Positions 52,460-61,308 are shown, counted from the first letter of the stretch. The stretch is DNA of 64,000 nucleotides from Streptomyces roseoviridis (GCF_039535235.1 NZ_BAAAWU010000001.1:6141001-6205000), one strand, 5' to 3'. Translations and numbers: made by a program. Notes: generated by a model not told the origin, from the sequence alone.

Positions 52460-52504
52460 CAAGGGGCCCCGGCCCGGGTGGATCACCCGGGCCGGGGCCC
52501 CTTG
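52460..52504 (+). terminator. Terminator of pheST
   Basis: A 21-bp perfect stem (52460-52480 with 52484-52504) and a 3-nt loop GAT, the strongest hairpin in this part of the window. The remaining gap to 52720 shows nothing else that I can support. Confidence 0.85.
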
Positions 52505-52720
52505 CGTCGCGCGGCGTCGGCGTCTGCTGCGTGAGCGGGGCTCCGGGTCGGAGCCGCGCCTCGCGCACTCCCGTACGAGTTCGCTCACTCCTTCGGGTGG
52601 AACCCCCGGGCGACGTCCCCCCGGGGCCTCCCGCCCCGCAAGAATCGACGCGGCCGCAGGGGCGGGCCTGTGTGCCGCAGGGTCTTCGGGCGCTGGCGGG
52701 CCTCGGGAAGGGCGCCGTGG

Positions 52721-53784
52721 ATGTTCCGTGACAGGTCGGTGGTTGCCGAAGGCTCCCGGTTGCGGCGGATGGCGCCGCTGGTGGCTCCCGCGGTGTGGGG
52801 AGCCGGGGCCGTCGCGTGGCGGTGGTGGTGCCCGCTGGCCAGGGAGCCCGGGCTGCCCGTGCGGATCGCCACCAGCGCCGTGTTCCTGACCGTCGGGGCG
52901 GTCCTCGTCCTGGGCGTGCGGCGCGGGCTCGTCCGCGAGCTGGTGCGGGTGCGGGCCGTGGCCGAGGCCGCGCAGCAGGTGCTGCTGCGGCCGCCGCCCG
53001 CGCGGCTCGACGGGCTGGCCGTCGCCGCGGGCCAACTGTCCGCGTCGCGCGGGGCCGTGGTCGGCGGAGACCTGTACGAGGCGGCGGCCACGCCGTACGG
53101 CGTGCGGATCGTCATCGGGGACGTGCGGGGCCACGGGCTCGCCGCCCTCGGCGCCGTCGTCGCCGTCCTCGGCAGCTTCCGCGAGGCGGTCCACGACGAG
53201 CCGGAACTCGCGGGCGTCCTGCGGCGCCTGGACCGGGCGCTCGGCCGGCACCTGCGCGAGCGGGCCCGTGAGGAGCACCCGGCCAGGACCGGGCAGCCGC
53301 CCGAGCACCCGGTGGCCGAGGAGTTCGTGACCCTGCTGCTCCTGGAGACCGTCCCGACGGGGAGGTCCACGTCCTCGCCTGCGGCCACCCCGGCCCGTAC
53401 CGCCTCGGCCGTCGCGTCGAAGCCGTCCCCGTCGGCGACCCGCTGCCGCCGCTCGGCGCCTTCCCGCTCCCCGCCGACCTCGCGCCGCACCGCGCCACCC
53501 GGCTGCTGCCCGGCGAGACGCTGGTCCTGCACACCGACGGTGCCGAGGAGGCCCGGGACCACCGGGGCCGCTTCTTCCCGCTGGAGACGGTCCTCGCCGC
53601 CGCGGAACGCGAGTCACCGGCCGCCCTCGTCCACCGCGTCCACACCGCACTGCTGCGCCACACCGGCGGCCGGCTCGCCGACGACGTGGCCCTGCTCGTC
53701 GTCCGCAACGACCGGGTGCGGGTGCCAGCGCAGCCCGCCGAACCCGGGCTGCGCCGCACCCGGCCCGCGCCCTCCCCGTACTAG
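52721..53784 (+). pseudogene. PP2C/SpoIIE-type phosphatase with a -1 frameshift
   Basis: Two membrane segments (about residues 18-35 and 46-66, VRIATSAVFLTVGAVLVLGV) lead to a PP2C domain of the SpoIIE/RsbU type (VGGDLYEAAATPYGVRIVIG, DVRGHGLAALGAVVAVLGSF, EEFVTLLLLETVP). At about 53356 the frame breaks: the family continuation (DGEVHVLACGHPGPYRLGRR, LPGETLVLHTDGAEEARDHR, and a C-terminal DDVALLVVR) is read in the -1 frame to a TAG at 53782-53784. Restoring one G in CCCGACGGGG would join them into about 354 residues. Read as is, the upstream frame continues to 54028 with aberrant Pro/Ser/Arg sequence. Either a real inactivation or a sequencing error. Confidence 0.8.
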
Positions 53785-54054
53785 CGGGACGGGGACGGCG
53801 GGGGACCGGCGCCGCCCGCGCTGCCACGGAGTGTCGGGCAGATCAACAGCGCGGGCGGCGCGCGGACCGGGCGGCCGCACTGTCAGAGGGGGAGCCGGCG
53901 GCCCGGCCCTCGCCTTTCGGCGAGGGAGCCAAGTCAACTCGCACCGGGGCGACTTCGGCACCGCACGCGGAAGGGAGGAAAGAGCACTTCGTTCACACCC
54001 CGTGCGAAAGCGTCCTTCACTACTCTGAGCGCACCGAAGCACCGGAGCGGTCCC

Positions 54055-55464
54055 ATGCCATCCCCCTCCTCACCCCGCCCAGCACCCCGCCCCTCACCCC
54101 GATCCGCCCCCAACGCCCTGCTCGACGCGCTGCTCGACGAGGCGGGCATCTCGCACGCCGGTCTCGCCTCCCGCGTGAACCAGGCGGGCCGGGCCCGCGG
54201 TCTCGCCCTGCGTTACGAACACACCGCCGTGGCGCGCTGGCTGAAGGGACAGCGGCCGCGCGGCCAGGTGCCCGACCTGATCTGCGAGGTGCTCGCCGCC
54301 CGGCTGCGGCGGCCCGTCACCCTCGACGACATCGGCCTCGGCGTGCCCGACGGCACGGGCGCGGGCCTACCCGCCCCCGGCACGCCACTGGCCGGCTTCG
54401 TCGACCGGGCCACCGCCCTGTGGCGCTTCGACGAGCAGCGGCGCCCACACCTCGGCGTCGCGCAGGCGGTGACCGGGACGCCCGCGGTGATGCCGGTGTG
54501 GGAGTGGGAGAACCCGCCGGAGGACACGGACGTCTCCCGTGACGGCCGCACCCGCGTCTCGGCCGCCGACGTCGCCGTGCTGAGCGCCGCCCGGGCCCAC
54601 TACGAGCAGATGTACCGCAGGGCGGGCGGCCTGGCGACGCGCGCCAGGATCGTCGGCTTCCTCGACGCCGAGACGGCCCCGCTGCTGCGCGGCGCGTACG
54701 GCGACGCCCTCGGGCGCCGGCTGCACCGGGCCACCGGCGGTCTGGTGGCGGTGGCCGGGATCTGCGCGTACGACTCCGACGCCCAGGGGCTCGCCCAGCG
54801 CTACTTCCACCAGGCGCTGCGCCTGGCGAAGGCGAGCGGTGACCGCGGCCTCGGCGCCTATGTGGTCGCGCTGCTGGTCAACCAGTCTCTGTTCCTGGGG
54901 GAGTTCCGGCAGGCGGTGGCCTTCGCCGAGGCGGCGCTGCGCTCCGCGGGGCAGCGGATCACCCCGGCCCTCTCCGCCGATCTGACGGCGATGCAGGCGA
55001 AGGCGTACGCGCGTCTCGGCGACCGGGCGGCGGCGCTCGCCTGTGTCCGGCGGGCGGAGACCGAGGCCGAGCGGATCAGCCCGGGCCACGAGCCCGCCGA
55101 GACGGGCTATGTGCAGCCGGGCCTCGTCAATGTGCAGGTCGCCGAGGCCCTCCTTCGTCTGGGGGAACTCGCGGCGGCTCACGAGCACGCGGCGGCGGCC
55201 GTCGGGACGCCCGCCCACGACCGGGGCCGGGTGCACCGGCTCGCCGTGCTCTGCCAGATCGAGCTGCGGCGGGGGGAGCCGGAACGGGCCGCGCGCACGG
55301 CGGTGGAGATGACCGAACGGGCCCGCGGGATGGAGTCCCAGCGGCTGCGCGACCGGCTCCGGCTGGTGCGGGAACACCTGCTGGCCAGCGGGGCGGGGGA
55401 CGCCCGGGAGGCGGCGCGGCTCATCGACGGTGCGCTGCGCGTACCGATGCGGGCAGCTCGGTGA
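54055..55464 (+). CDS. TPR-like transcriptional regulator (NsdA/NsdB-type architecture)
   Basis: A 469-residue regulator. N-terminal Pro/Ser-rich stretch (1-18), HTH-like region (about 20-95: LLDALLDEAGISHAGLASRV, EHTAVARWLKGQRPRGQVPD) and a long helical repeat region (about 170-465) built of Ala-rich TPR-type helices (GLAQRYFHQALRLAKASGDR, AVAFAEAALRSAGQR, ALLRLGELAAAHEHAAAAV). Similar proteins in Streptomyces repress sporulation and antibiotic production (NsdA, NsdB); similarity here is architectural. ATG start; candidate -10 TACTCT at 54021-54026. The 270-nt gap before it holds no other recognisable feature. Confidence 0.82.
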   Translation: MPSPSSPRPAPRPSPRSAPNALLDALLDEAGISHAGLASRVNQAGRARGLALRYEHTAVARWLKGQRPRGQVPDLICEVLAARLRRPVTLDDIGLGVPDGTGAGLPAPGTPLAGFVDRATALWRFDEQRRPHLGVAQAVTGTPAVMPVWEWENPPEDTDVSRDGRTRVSAADVAVLSAARAHYEQMYRRAGGLATRARIVGFLDAETAPLLRGAYGDALGRRLHRATGGLVAVAGICAYDSDAQGLAQRYFHQALRLAKASGDRGLGAYVVALLVNQSLFLGEFRQAVAFAEAALRSAGQRITPALSADLTAMQAKAYARLGDRAAALACVRRAETEAERISPGHEPAETGYVQPGLVNVQVAEALLRLGELAAAHEHAAAAVGTPAHDRGRVHRLAVLCQIELRRGEPERAARTAVEMTERARGMESQRLRDRLRLVREHLLASGAGDAREAARLIDGALRVPMRAAR

Positions 55465-55564
55465 GCGTCCCGGGGGGTGCCCGGGCGAGCGTTTTCCCGC
55501 GCCCTTGACCCTGCTGCGATAGTGCCACCAAGTAATCACCGACCAGTCGGAAGGTGGCAAAACC

Positions 55565-56095
55565 GTGCAGTGGACGAAATTAAGCGAACAGCCTGTCTAT
55601 GCGAACCGGTGGTTCCGGGTCAGTCTCGCGGACGTCGAACTCCCCGACGGCCGCCGCCTCGACCACTATCTGATCCGGCTCCGCCCCGTCGCCGCCGCGA
55701 CCGCCGTCAACGACGCCGACGAGGTCCTGCTGCTCTGGCGCCACCGCTTCATCACCGACAGCTGGGGCTGGGAGCTGGCCGCCGGCGTCGTCGAGGACGG
55801 CGAGGACATCGAGGCCGCCGCCGCCCGCGAGATGGAGGAGGAGACCGGCTGGCGCCCCGGACCCCTGCGCCCCCTGCTCACCGTGGAGCCCTCCAACGGC
55901 CTCACCGACGCCCGCCACCACCTCTTCTGGACCGAGCAGGCCACCCTCACCGGCCCGCCCCGGGACGCCTTCGAGTCCTCGCGCCTCGCATGGGTCCCGC
56001 TCAAGGCCGTCCCCGAACTGATCGCCCGCGGCGAGGTCCCGGCCGCGGGCATGGCCGCCGGGCTGCTGCTGCTCCACCACCTGCGGCTCGGCTGA
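55565..56095 (+). CDS. Nudix hydrolase with TTA codon
   Basis: A 176-residue Nudix hydrolase. The Nudix box is complete at residues 74-96: G-x5-E, then x7, then REMEEETGW, so Mg-dependent cleavage of a nucleoside diphosphate derivative is expected (ADP-ribose pyrophosphatase-like by length and N-terminal beta strands VYANRWFRVSLADVELPDG). Codon 6 is TTA (55580-55582), the only TTA I saw in any gene of the window, so translation should depend on the bldA tRNA. GTG start with GGAAGG upstream. The first 40 nt of the gene are less GC-rich than its neighbours. A bidirectional terminator follows. Confidence 0.92.
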   Translation: MQWTKLSEQPVYANRWFRVSLADVELPDGRRLDHYLIRLRPVAAATAVNDADEVLLLWRHRFITDSWGWELAAGVVEDGEDIEAAAAREMEEETGWRPGPLRPLLTVEPSNGLTDARHHLFWTEQATLTGPPRDAFESSRLAWVPLKAVPELIARGEVPAAGMAAGLLLLHHLRLG

Positions 56096-56112
56096 GCAGG
56101 GCCCCGAACGCG

Positions 56113-56151
56113 CCGGACGGCCCGTACCTGTGCGGTGTACGGGCCGTCCGG
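56113..56151. terminator. Bidirectional terminator between Nudix and HBD genes
   Basis: CCGGACGGCCCGTAC (56113-56127) pairs perfectly with 56137-56151 around a 9-nt loop, between two convergent genes. Confidence 0.85.
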
Positions 56152-56164
56152 ACGACGATCGCGG

Positions 56165-57025
56165 TCAGGAGTACGGGTAGAAGCCCGACCCCGTCTTGCG
56201 GCCGAGCCGGCCCGCGTCCACCATCCGCTGGAGCAGCGGGGGAGCGGCGTACAGGGGCTCCTTGTACTCGGCGTACATGGAGTCGGCGATCGAGGCGATC
56301 GTGTCCAGGCCGATCAGGTCGGAGAGCTTCAGCGGCCCCATCGGGTGGGCGCAGCCGAACTCCATGCCGTTGTCGATGTCCTCGCGGCTCGCGATGCCCG
56401 ACTCGAACATCCGGATCGCCGACAGCAGATACGGCACGAGCAGCGCGTTCACCACGAAGCCCGAGCGGTCCTGGGCGCGGATGGCGTGCTTGCCGAGGGT
56501 CTTCTCGGCGAACAGCTGCGCCCGGCTGATCGTGCCCTCGGAGGTGGTGAGGGCGGGGATCAGCTCGACCAGCTTCTGCACCGGTGCCGGGTTGAAGAAG
56601 TGGATGCCGATGACGTGGTCGGGGCGCGAGGTCGCCACCGCCAGCTTCACCAGCGGGATCGAGGAGGTGTTGGAGGCCAGGATGGCGTCCGGCCGGGTCA
56701 CCACCTGGTCGAGGACCTGGAAGATCTCGGTCTTGACCTGCTCGTTCTCCACGACCGCCTCGATCACGAGGTCGCGGTCGGCGAACTCGCCCAGGTCGGT
56801 GGTGAAGCTGAGCCGCGCGAGCGTCTCGTCGCGCTCCGCCTCGCTGATCTTGCCGCGTTCGGCGGCCTTGGCCAGCGAGTTGTAGAGCCGCGTGCGGCCG
56901 ATCTCCAGCGCCTCGCCGGTGGTCTCGGCGACCTTCACCTCGAGACCGCTGCGGGCACACACCTCCGCGATGCCCGCGCCCATCTGGCCGCAGCCCACCA
57001 CTCCGACGCGCTCAATGTCGGCCAT
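56165..57025 (-). CDS. 3-hydroxybutyryl-CoA dehydrogenase
   Basis: A 286-residue NAD(P)-dependent dehydrogenase that interconverts acetoacetyl-CoA and 3-hydroxybutyryl-CoA. Rossmann motif VGVVGCGQMGAGIAEVC (about 7-23), VIEAVVENEQVK, catalytic His region IGIHFFNPAPVQKLVELI, SGFVVNALLVPYLLSAIRM and GCAHPMGPLKLSDLIGLDTI. ATG at 57025 is chosen because GAGGTGA lies 8 nt upstream; a start at 57055 has no ribosome binding site. It may serve butyryl-CoA or polyhydroxybutyrate precursor supply. Divergent from the secreted glycosidase. Confidence 0.95.
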   Translation of the reverse strand: MADIERVGVVGCGQMGAGIAEVCARSGLEVKVAETTGEALEIGRTRLYNSLAKAAERGKISEAERDETLARLSFTTDLGEFADRDLVIEAVVENEQVKTEIFQVLDQVVTRPDAILASNTSSIPLVKLAVATSRPDHVIGIHFFNPAPVQKLVELIPALTTSEGTISRAQLFAEKTLGKHAIRAQDRSGFVVNALLVPYLLSAIRMFESGIASREDIDNGMEFGCAHPMGPLKLSDLIGLDTIASIADSMYAEYKEPLYAAPPLLQRMVDAGRLGRKTGSGFYPYS

Positions 57026-57204
57026 GGAGTCCGTCACCTCGTGCCTTTCGCTCATTGCTGGCGGCGGGCCCGTGTGATTCCGGTGCGACCGCCTCGACCC
57101 CACGACGTTACTCCCGACGGAGCAAATGATCGATCGTCTGAGGTGGGCATGCTGTCCGATGGGCTGTGACGTATCCGATAGCGAGGAAGGGTCAGGGGCG
57201 ACAT

Positions 57205-58488
57205 ATGACGCCAATCGGGAGAAGAGGGTTCGTCGCCGGAGTCGCGCTGACGGCACTCGCGGTCGGAACGGGAAGAGCGGACGCCGCGCCGCACCGAGAG
57301 CCGGGTCGTCCGGCCCGCGAGCGGCACGGCGGCGAGGACGACGGGCGCGACGTGGAGGCCCGCGAGCACGACGACGAGGACGACCGGGCCCCCGACGGCT
57401 TCCGGGGCATGTGGGTGGCCACGATCGCGAACCGCGACTTCCCCTCCCGGTCCGGCCTGACCGCCGCCGAGCAGCGTGCCGAGCTGATCTCCCTGCTCGA
57501 TCTCGCGGTACGGCGCCGGATGACCGCCGTCATCCTCCAGGTGCGCCCCTCGGCCGACGCCCTGTGGCCCTCTCCGTACGAGCCGTGGGCGCAGTGCCTC
57601 ACCGGCGTCCAGGGCAAGGACCCCGGCTGGGACCCGCTCGGCACGGCCGTCGCCGAGGCGCACGCGCGCGGCCTGGAGCTGCACGCCTGGTGCAACCCGT
57701 ACCGCGTCGCCTCCCACGCCGACCCGGGCCGGCTGGCCGTCGGCCACCCCGTACGGCGAAACCCCGAGTGGGCCCTCACCTACCACGGCAAGCTCCTCTA
57801 CGACCCGGGCCTGCCCGAGGTCCGGCGCCACGTCCAGGACGCCATGCTGGACGCCGTACGCCGCTACGACATCGACGCCCTCCACTGGGACGACTACTTC
57901 TACCCGTATCCCGTGGCCGGGCAGCGGCTCGACGACGACGAGACCTTCCGCAGACACGGGGAGGGCTTCACCGACCGGGCGGCGTGGCGGCGGCACAACG
58001 TCGACCTGCTCGTCTCCCAGATGGCGGCGCGGATCAAGGAGGTCAAGCCGCACGTCGCCTTCGGCATCAGCCCCTTCGGCGTCTGGCGCAACGCCTCCAC
58101 CGACCCGGCCGGCTCCGACACCGGTCCGACCGTGCAGACCTACGACGACCTGTACGCCGACACCCGCCGCTGGGTCCGGGAGCACTGGATCGACTACGTG
58201 GCCCCGCAGCTCTACTGGCACATCGGCTTCCGCACCGCCGACTACGCCAGGCTCGTGCCCTGGTGGGACGCGGTCGTCCGGGGCACCGGCGTGCGCCTGT
58301 ACCTGGGGGAGGCCCTCTACAAGGTCGGTGATCCCGCGCAGCCCGCCGCCTGGCAGGACCCGCGGGAGCTGGCGCGGCACGTCGAACTCGCCCGGCGGTA
58401 CCCGAACGTCGCGGGGCACTGCTATTTCGCGGCCCGCGAGGTCGCGAAGGACCCGCTGGGCGCGCTCACCGCCGCCGTCGAGGCGTGA
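57205..58488 (+). CDS. Tat-exported GHL10-type glycoside hydrolase
   Basis: A 427-residue secreted protein. Tat signal: twin Arg6-Arg7 in GRRGFVAGV, hydrophobic run, cleavage after RADA (about 27). An acidic, His/Glu/Asp-rich linker (about 35-65) leads to a TIM-barrel domain of the GHL10 (DUF187, YngK-like) family: GMWVATIANRDFPSRSGLTA, ILQVRPSADALWPSPYEPWA, LHAWCNPYRVASHADPGRL, IDALHWDDYFYPYP with the likely catalytic Asp pair, and VAFGISPFGVWRNA. Substrate likely a cell-wall or exopolysaccharide. ATG at 57205 gives the Tat motif six residues in; a GTG at 57166 would bury it. Export would need the TatAC system encoded at 7158-8452. Confidence 0.88.
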   Translation: MTPIGRRGFVAGVALTALAVGTGRADAAPHREPGRPARERHGGEDDGRDVEAREHDDEDDRAPDGFRGMWVATIANRDFPSRSGLTAAEQRAELISLLDLAVRRRMTAVILQVRPSADALWPSPYEPWAQCLTGVQGKDPGWDPLGTAVAEAHARGLELHAWCNPYRVASHADPGRLAVGHPVRRNPEWALTYHGKLLYDPGLPEVRRHVQDAMLDAVRRYDIDALHWDDYFYPYPVAGQRLDDDETFRRHGEGFTDRAAWRRHNVDLLVSQMAARIKEVKPHVAFGISPFGVWRNASTDPAGSDTGPTVQTYDDLYADTRRWVREHWIDYVAPQLYWHIGFRTADYARLVPWWDAVVRGTGVRLYLGEALYKVGDPAQPAAWQDPRELARHVELARRYPNVAGHCYFAAREVAKDPLGALTAAVEA

Positions 58489-58527
58489 GGGCCGGCCGTC
58501 GGGCGCGGGCCGCGGGGACCCGGGGGC

Positions 58528-58731
58528 TCAACCGCCGGCGGCCTCGGGATTGTGCCGTACGACGGTGTCGGGGCCCGGCGACATCAGGGCCTCGTGGCCG
58601 TCGTCGTCGAACTTGACGCGGTACGGGGGGCCGCCGTCCTCGCCCAGTACCTTCAGGACCTCGGCCGTGCGGTCGTGCTGACCGACCGTACGGCCGTGCA
58701 CCACCAGCTTGTCGCCCTCGGACGCACGCAT
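58528..58731 (-). CDS. DUF1918 domain-containing protein
   Basis: A 67-residue protein of the DUF1918 family: MRASEGDKLVVHGRTVGQHD, AEVLKVLGEDGGPPYRVKFD, DGHEALMSPGPDTVVRH, a small SH3-like beta barrel by pattern. Function unknown; common in actinobacteria in several copies. ATG at 58731 follows GAGGAGGTCACC, which settles the start against an upstream in-frame ATG at 58788. Confidence 0.88.
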   Translation of the reverse strand: MRASEGDKLVVHGRTVGQHDRTAEVLKVLGEDGGPPYRVKFDDDGHEALMSPGPDTVVRHNPEAAGG

Positions 58732-58801
58732 CGGTGACCTCCTCGCGGCCGGGCTCGCCCTGCTCCGGACTGCCGTTTCTCCTGCCATTGTGGCCCGCGT
58801 C

Positions 58802-59794
58802 TCAGCTCTTCGCCCGCTGGGTCACCGCGATGCAGACGAGCACCGCCACGGCCGCGAGCGGGGCCGCGGGGGCGAGCTCCTCGCCGAGCACGGTCACCGA
58901 CCAGAACAGGGTGAGCAGCGGTTGGGCGAGCTGGAGCTGGCTCGCGCGCGGGATGCCGATGGCGGCCATGCCCCGGTACCACACGTACAGCCCGAAGAAG
59001 GTGGAGCCGGCCGCCACCCAGACGAGCCCCGCGATGCCGTGAGCCGTCAGGCGCACCGGCTCCTGCGTGAGGGCCACCGCCGCGCCGGCCGTCATCAGCG
59101 GCAGACAGAACACCAGCGCCCAGCCGATCACGTGCCAGCCCGGCATCAGCCGCGCGAGCCGGCCGCCCTCGGTGTATCCGGCGGCGCACACCACCAGCGC
59201 GCCGAAGAGGTAGAGGTCGCCGGTCGACAGGGCCCCGCCGCTCTGCTGGACGGTGAAGGCGAGCACGACGAGGGCCCCGGAGACGGCCGCGATCCAGAAC
59301 GTGCGGGACGGGCGCCGGCCGGTGCGGACCGCGGCGAAGGCCGCCGTGGTGAGCGGCAGCAGTCCCACCACGACGGCGGCGTGCGAGGTGGTCGAGGTCT
59401 GCAGCGCCAGCGTCGTGAGCAGCGGGAAGCCGACCACCACCCCGCCCGCGACGACCGCGAGCCCGGCCCAGTGGCGCCGCTCGGGCAGCGGAACCCGGCC
59501 GGCCAGCAGGAAGGCGCCCGCGATGAGGGCGGCGAGCACCGAGCGGACCGCGACCAGGGACCAGGGGCCGAAGCTCTCCAGGCCCCACGCCGTGGAGGGG
59601 AAGGTCAGCGAGAAGGAGACCACGCCGAGCGCGGCGAGCAGGGTGCCCCGGCGACCGGCCACGGGGGCGGCGGTGCCGGTGGAGGTGGGACCCGTCGGGT
59701 CGGTGGCGGCGGCGCCGCCGTCGGCGGACGCGGCGCCTCGGGAAGTCGTGACCGCTATCGTGCTCGGAGTAGTAGCGCTATTCTGTGCTCTCAT
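58802..59794 (-). CDS. EamA/DMT family transporter
   Basis: A 330-residue, ten-helix drug/metabolite transporter with two EamA repeats (LAALGVVSFSLTFPSTAWGL, AVRSVLAALIAGAFLLAG and, in the second half, ALVFCLPLMTAGAAVALTQE, FFGLYVWYRGMAAIGIPRAS, QLQLAQPLLTLFWSVTVLGE). The first 40 residues are Ala/Thr/Ser-rich. Its ATG (59794-59792) overlaps head to head with that of the MocR gene (CATG), and a minus-strand -10 TACGCT at 59805-59800 is 5 nt upstream. Probably exports an amino acid or metabolite under MocR control. Confidence 0.88.
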   Translation of the reverse strand: MRAQNSATTPSTIAVTTSRGAASADGGAAATDPTGPTSTGTAAPVAGRRGTLLAALGVVSFSLTFPSTAWGLESFGPWSLVAVRSVLAALIAGAFLLAGRVPLPERRHWAGLAVVAGGVVVGFPLLTTLALQTSTTSHAAVVVGLLPLTTAAFAAVRTGRRPSRTFWIAAVSGALVVLAFTVQQSGGALSTGDLYLFGALVVCAAGYTEGGRLARLMPGWHVIGWALVFCLPLMTAGAAVALTQEPVRLTAHGIAGLVWVAAGSTFFGLYVWYRGMAAIGIPRASQLQLAQPLLTLFWSVTVLGEELAPAAPLAAVAVLVCIAVTQRAKS

Positions 59795-59805
59795 GCACGA
59801 GCGTA
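59779..59805. promoter_or_regulatory. Overlapping divergent leaderless promoters (MocR/EamA)
   Basis: Plus strand -10 TATTCT (59779-59784), 8 nt before the MocR ATG at 59793. Minus strand -10 TACGCT (59805-59800), 5 nt before the EamA ATG at 59794. The two start codons share CATG at 59792-59795, so each -10 lies inside the other gene or its upstream edge. TAGCGCTA (59773-59780) is a small palindrome that could bind the regulator. Confidence 0.5.
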
Positions 59806-61226
59806 GCAGTGTCGCGGACCTGGCGAAATCCTTGAAGGCGGAGCTCAACCGCTACTCCCCTGGAGAGAAGCTGCCCTCCAGCCGGACGCTCGTCGAGCGC
59901 TACCGCGTCTCCCCGGTCACCGTCACCCGCGCCCTCGCCCAGCTCGCCGCCGAAGGTCTCGTCGTCACCCGCCCCGGCGCCGGCGCCTACCGCGCCGAGA
60001 CCCGCACCGCCCCCGCTGCCGGCGACACCTCCTGGCAGGAGCTCGCGCTCAGCGCCGACACCGCCACCGAACTCGTCCCCCGGTCCGTCGACGCCTCCGG
60101 CGTCCTCGTCACCCTCGCCGCGCCCCCGCCCGGCGTCGTCGAGTTCAACGGCGGCTACCTCCACCCGAGCCTCCAGCCCGAACGCGCCCTCGCCGCCGCC
60201 CTCGCCCGGGCCGGCCGCCGCCCCGGCGCCTGGGGCCGCCCGCCCGCCGACGGCCTCACCGACCTGCGCGCCTGGTTCGCCCGCGAGATCGGCGGCAGCG
60301 TCACCGCCGCCGAGATCCTCATCACCGCCGGCGGCCAGTCCGCCCTCACCACCGCCCTGCGCGCGCTCGCCCCGCCCGGCACGCCCGTTCTCGTCGAATC
60401 GCCCACCTATCCCGGCATGCTCGCCGTCGCCCGCTCCGCCGGACTGCGGCCCGTGCCCGTCCCCACCGACGCCGACGGCATCCGTCCCGAACTCCTCGAA
60501 GCCGCCTTCCGCGCCACCGGCGCCCGCGTCGTCGTCTGCCAGCCCCTCTTCCAGAACCCGACCGGCGCTGCGCTCCCCGTCGAACGCCGCGCCGCCGTCG
60601 TCCGCATCGCGCGCGCCGCCGGCGCCTTCGTCATCGAGGACGACTTCGCCCGCCGCCTCGTCCACGAGGACGCCGCCCCGCTGCCCCCGACGCTCGCCGC
60701 GGACGACCCCGACGGCGTCGTCGTCCACGTCTGCTCCCTCACCAAGATCACCTCGGCCAGCCTCCGGGTCGGCGCGCTCGCCGCCCGCGGCCCCGTCCTC
60801 GAACGACTCCGCGCCATCCAGGTCGTCGACAGCTTCTTCGTTCCCCGCCCCCTCCAGGAAGCCGCCCTCGAACTCGTCGGCTCCCCGGCCTGGAGCCGCC
60901 ACCTGCGCGCCGTCACCCAGGAGCTGAAGAACCGGCGCGACACCATGACCGGCGCCGTCGCCCTCCACCTCCCCGAACTCGCCCTGCCCCACATCCCCTC
61001 CGGCGGCTACCACCTCTGGCTGCGCCTGCCCGACACCCTCCCCGAGGCCGCCCTCCTGCCCACCGCGCTGCGCGCCGGGGTCGCCGTCGCTCCCGGCCGC
61101 CCCTATTTCGCCGCCGAGCCGCCCGCCGGCCACATCCGGCTGAGTTTCGCGGGTGTCGCCGGGCCCGCGGAGATCGTCGAGGGCGTGCGCCGGCTGCGGG
61201 CGGCGATCGACGAGCTCACGGCGTGA
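59793..61226 (+). CDS. MocR-type regulator (GntR HTH plus PLP aminotransferase domain)
   Basis: A 477-residue regulator: GntR winged helix (residues 1-70, SVADLAKSLKAELNRYSPGE, LPSSRTLVERYRVSPVTVTR) fused to a fold-type I aminotransferase-like domain (about 110-470) with ILITAGGQSALTTALRAL, QPLFQNPTGAALPVERR, EDDFARRLVHEDAAPLPPTL and the PLP Lys318 in CSLTKITSASLRVG. Members sense PLP or an amino compound and activate a neighbouring gene. ATG at 59793 is supported by the -10 and the first conserved helix. The overlap with the EamA start suggests that binding of MocR switches between the two genes. Confidence 0.93.
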   Translation: MHERSSVADLAKSLKAELNRYSPGEKLPSSRTLVERYRVSPVTVTRALAQLAAEGLVVTRPGAGAYRAETRTAPAAGDTSWQELALSADTATELVPRSVDASGVLVTLAAPPPGVVEFNGGYLHPSLQPERALAAALARAGRRPGAWGRPPADGLTDLRAWFAREIGGSVTAAEILITAGGQSALTTALRALAPPGTPVLVESPTYPGMLAVARSAGLRPVPVPTDADGIRPELLEAAFRATGARVVVCQPLFQNPTGAALPVERRAAVVRIARAAGAFVIEDDFARRLVHEDAAPLPPTLAADDPDGVVVHVCSLTKITSASLRVGALAARGPVLERLRAIQVVDSFFVPRPLQEAALELVGSPAWSRHLRAVTQELKNRRDTMTGAVALHLPELALPHIPSGGYHLWLRLPDTLPEAALLPTALRAGVAVAPGRPYFAAEPPAGHIRLSFAGVAGPAEIVEGVRRLRAAIDELTA

Positions 61227-61308
61227 AGCGGGGGACGTCCCCGGGGCGGGCACGCCCCCCGGGGATATTCGCCTGACACGGCCGCGGCGGCCCTGGCAGC
61301 CTTCGGCC

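Noticed and set aside
53351..53362. Programmed -1 ribosomal frameshifting in the PP2C gene
   Set aside because: No classical slippery heptamer or downstream pseudoknot is evident; deletion or sequencing error is simpler.
55505..55538. TTGACC as -35 of the Nudix promoter
   Set aside because: No -10-like hexamer at 16-19 nt spacing; the nearest candidates are at 7 or 22 nt.
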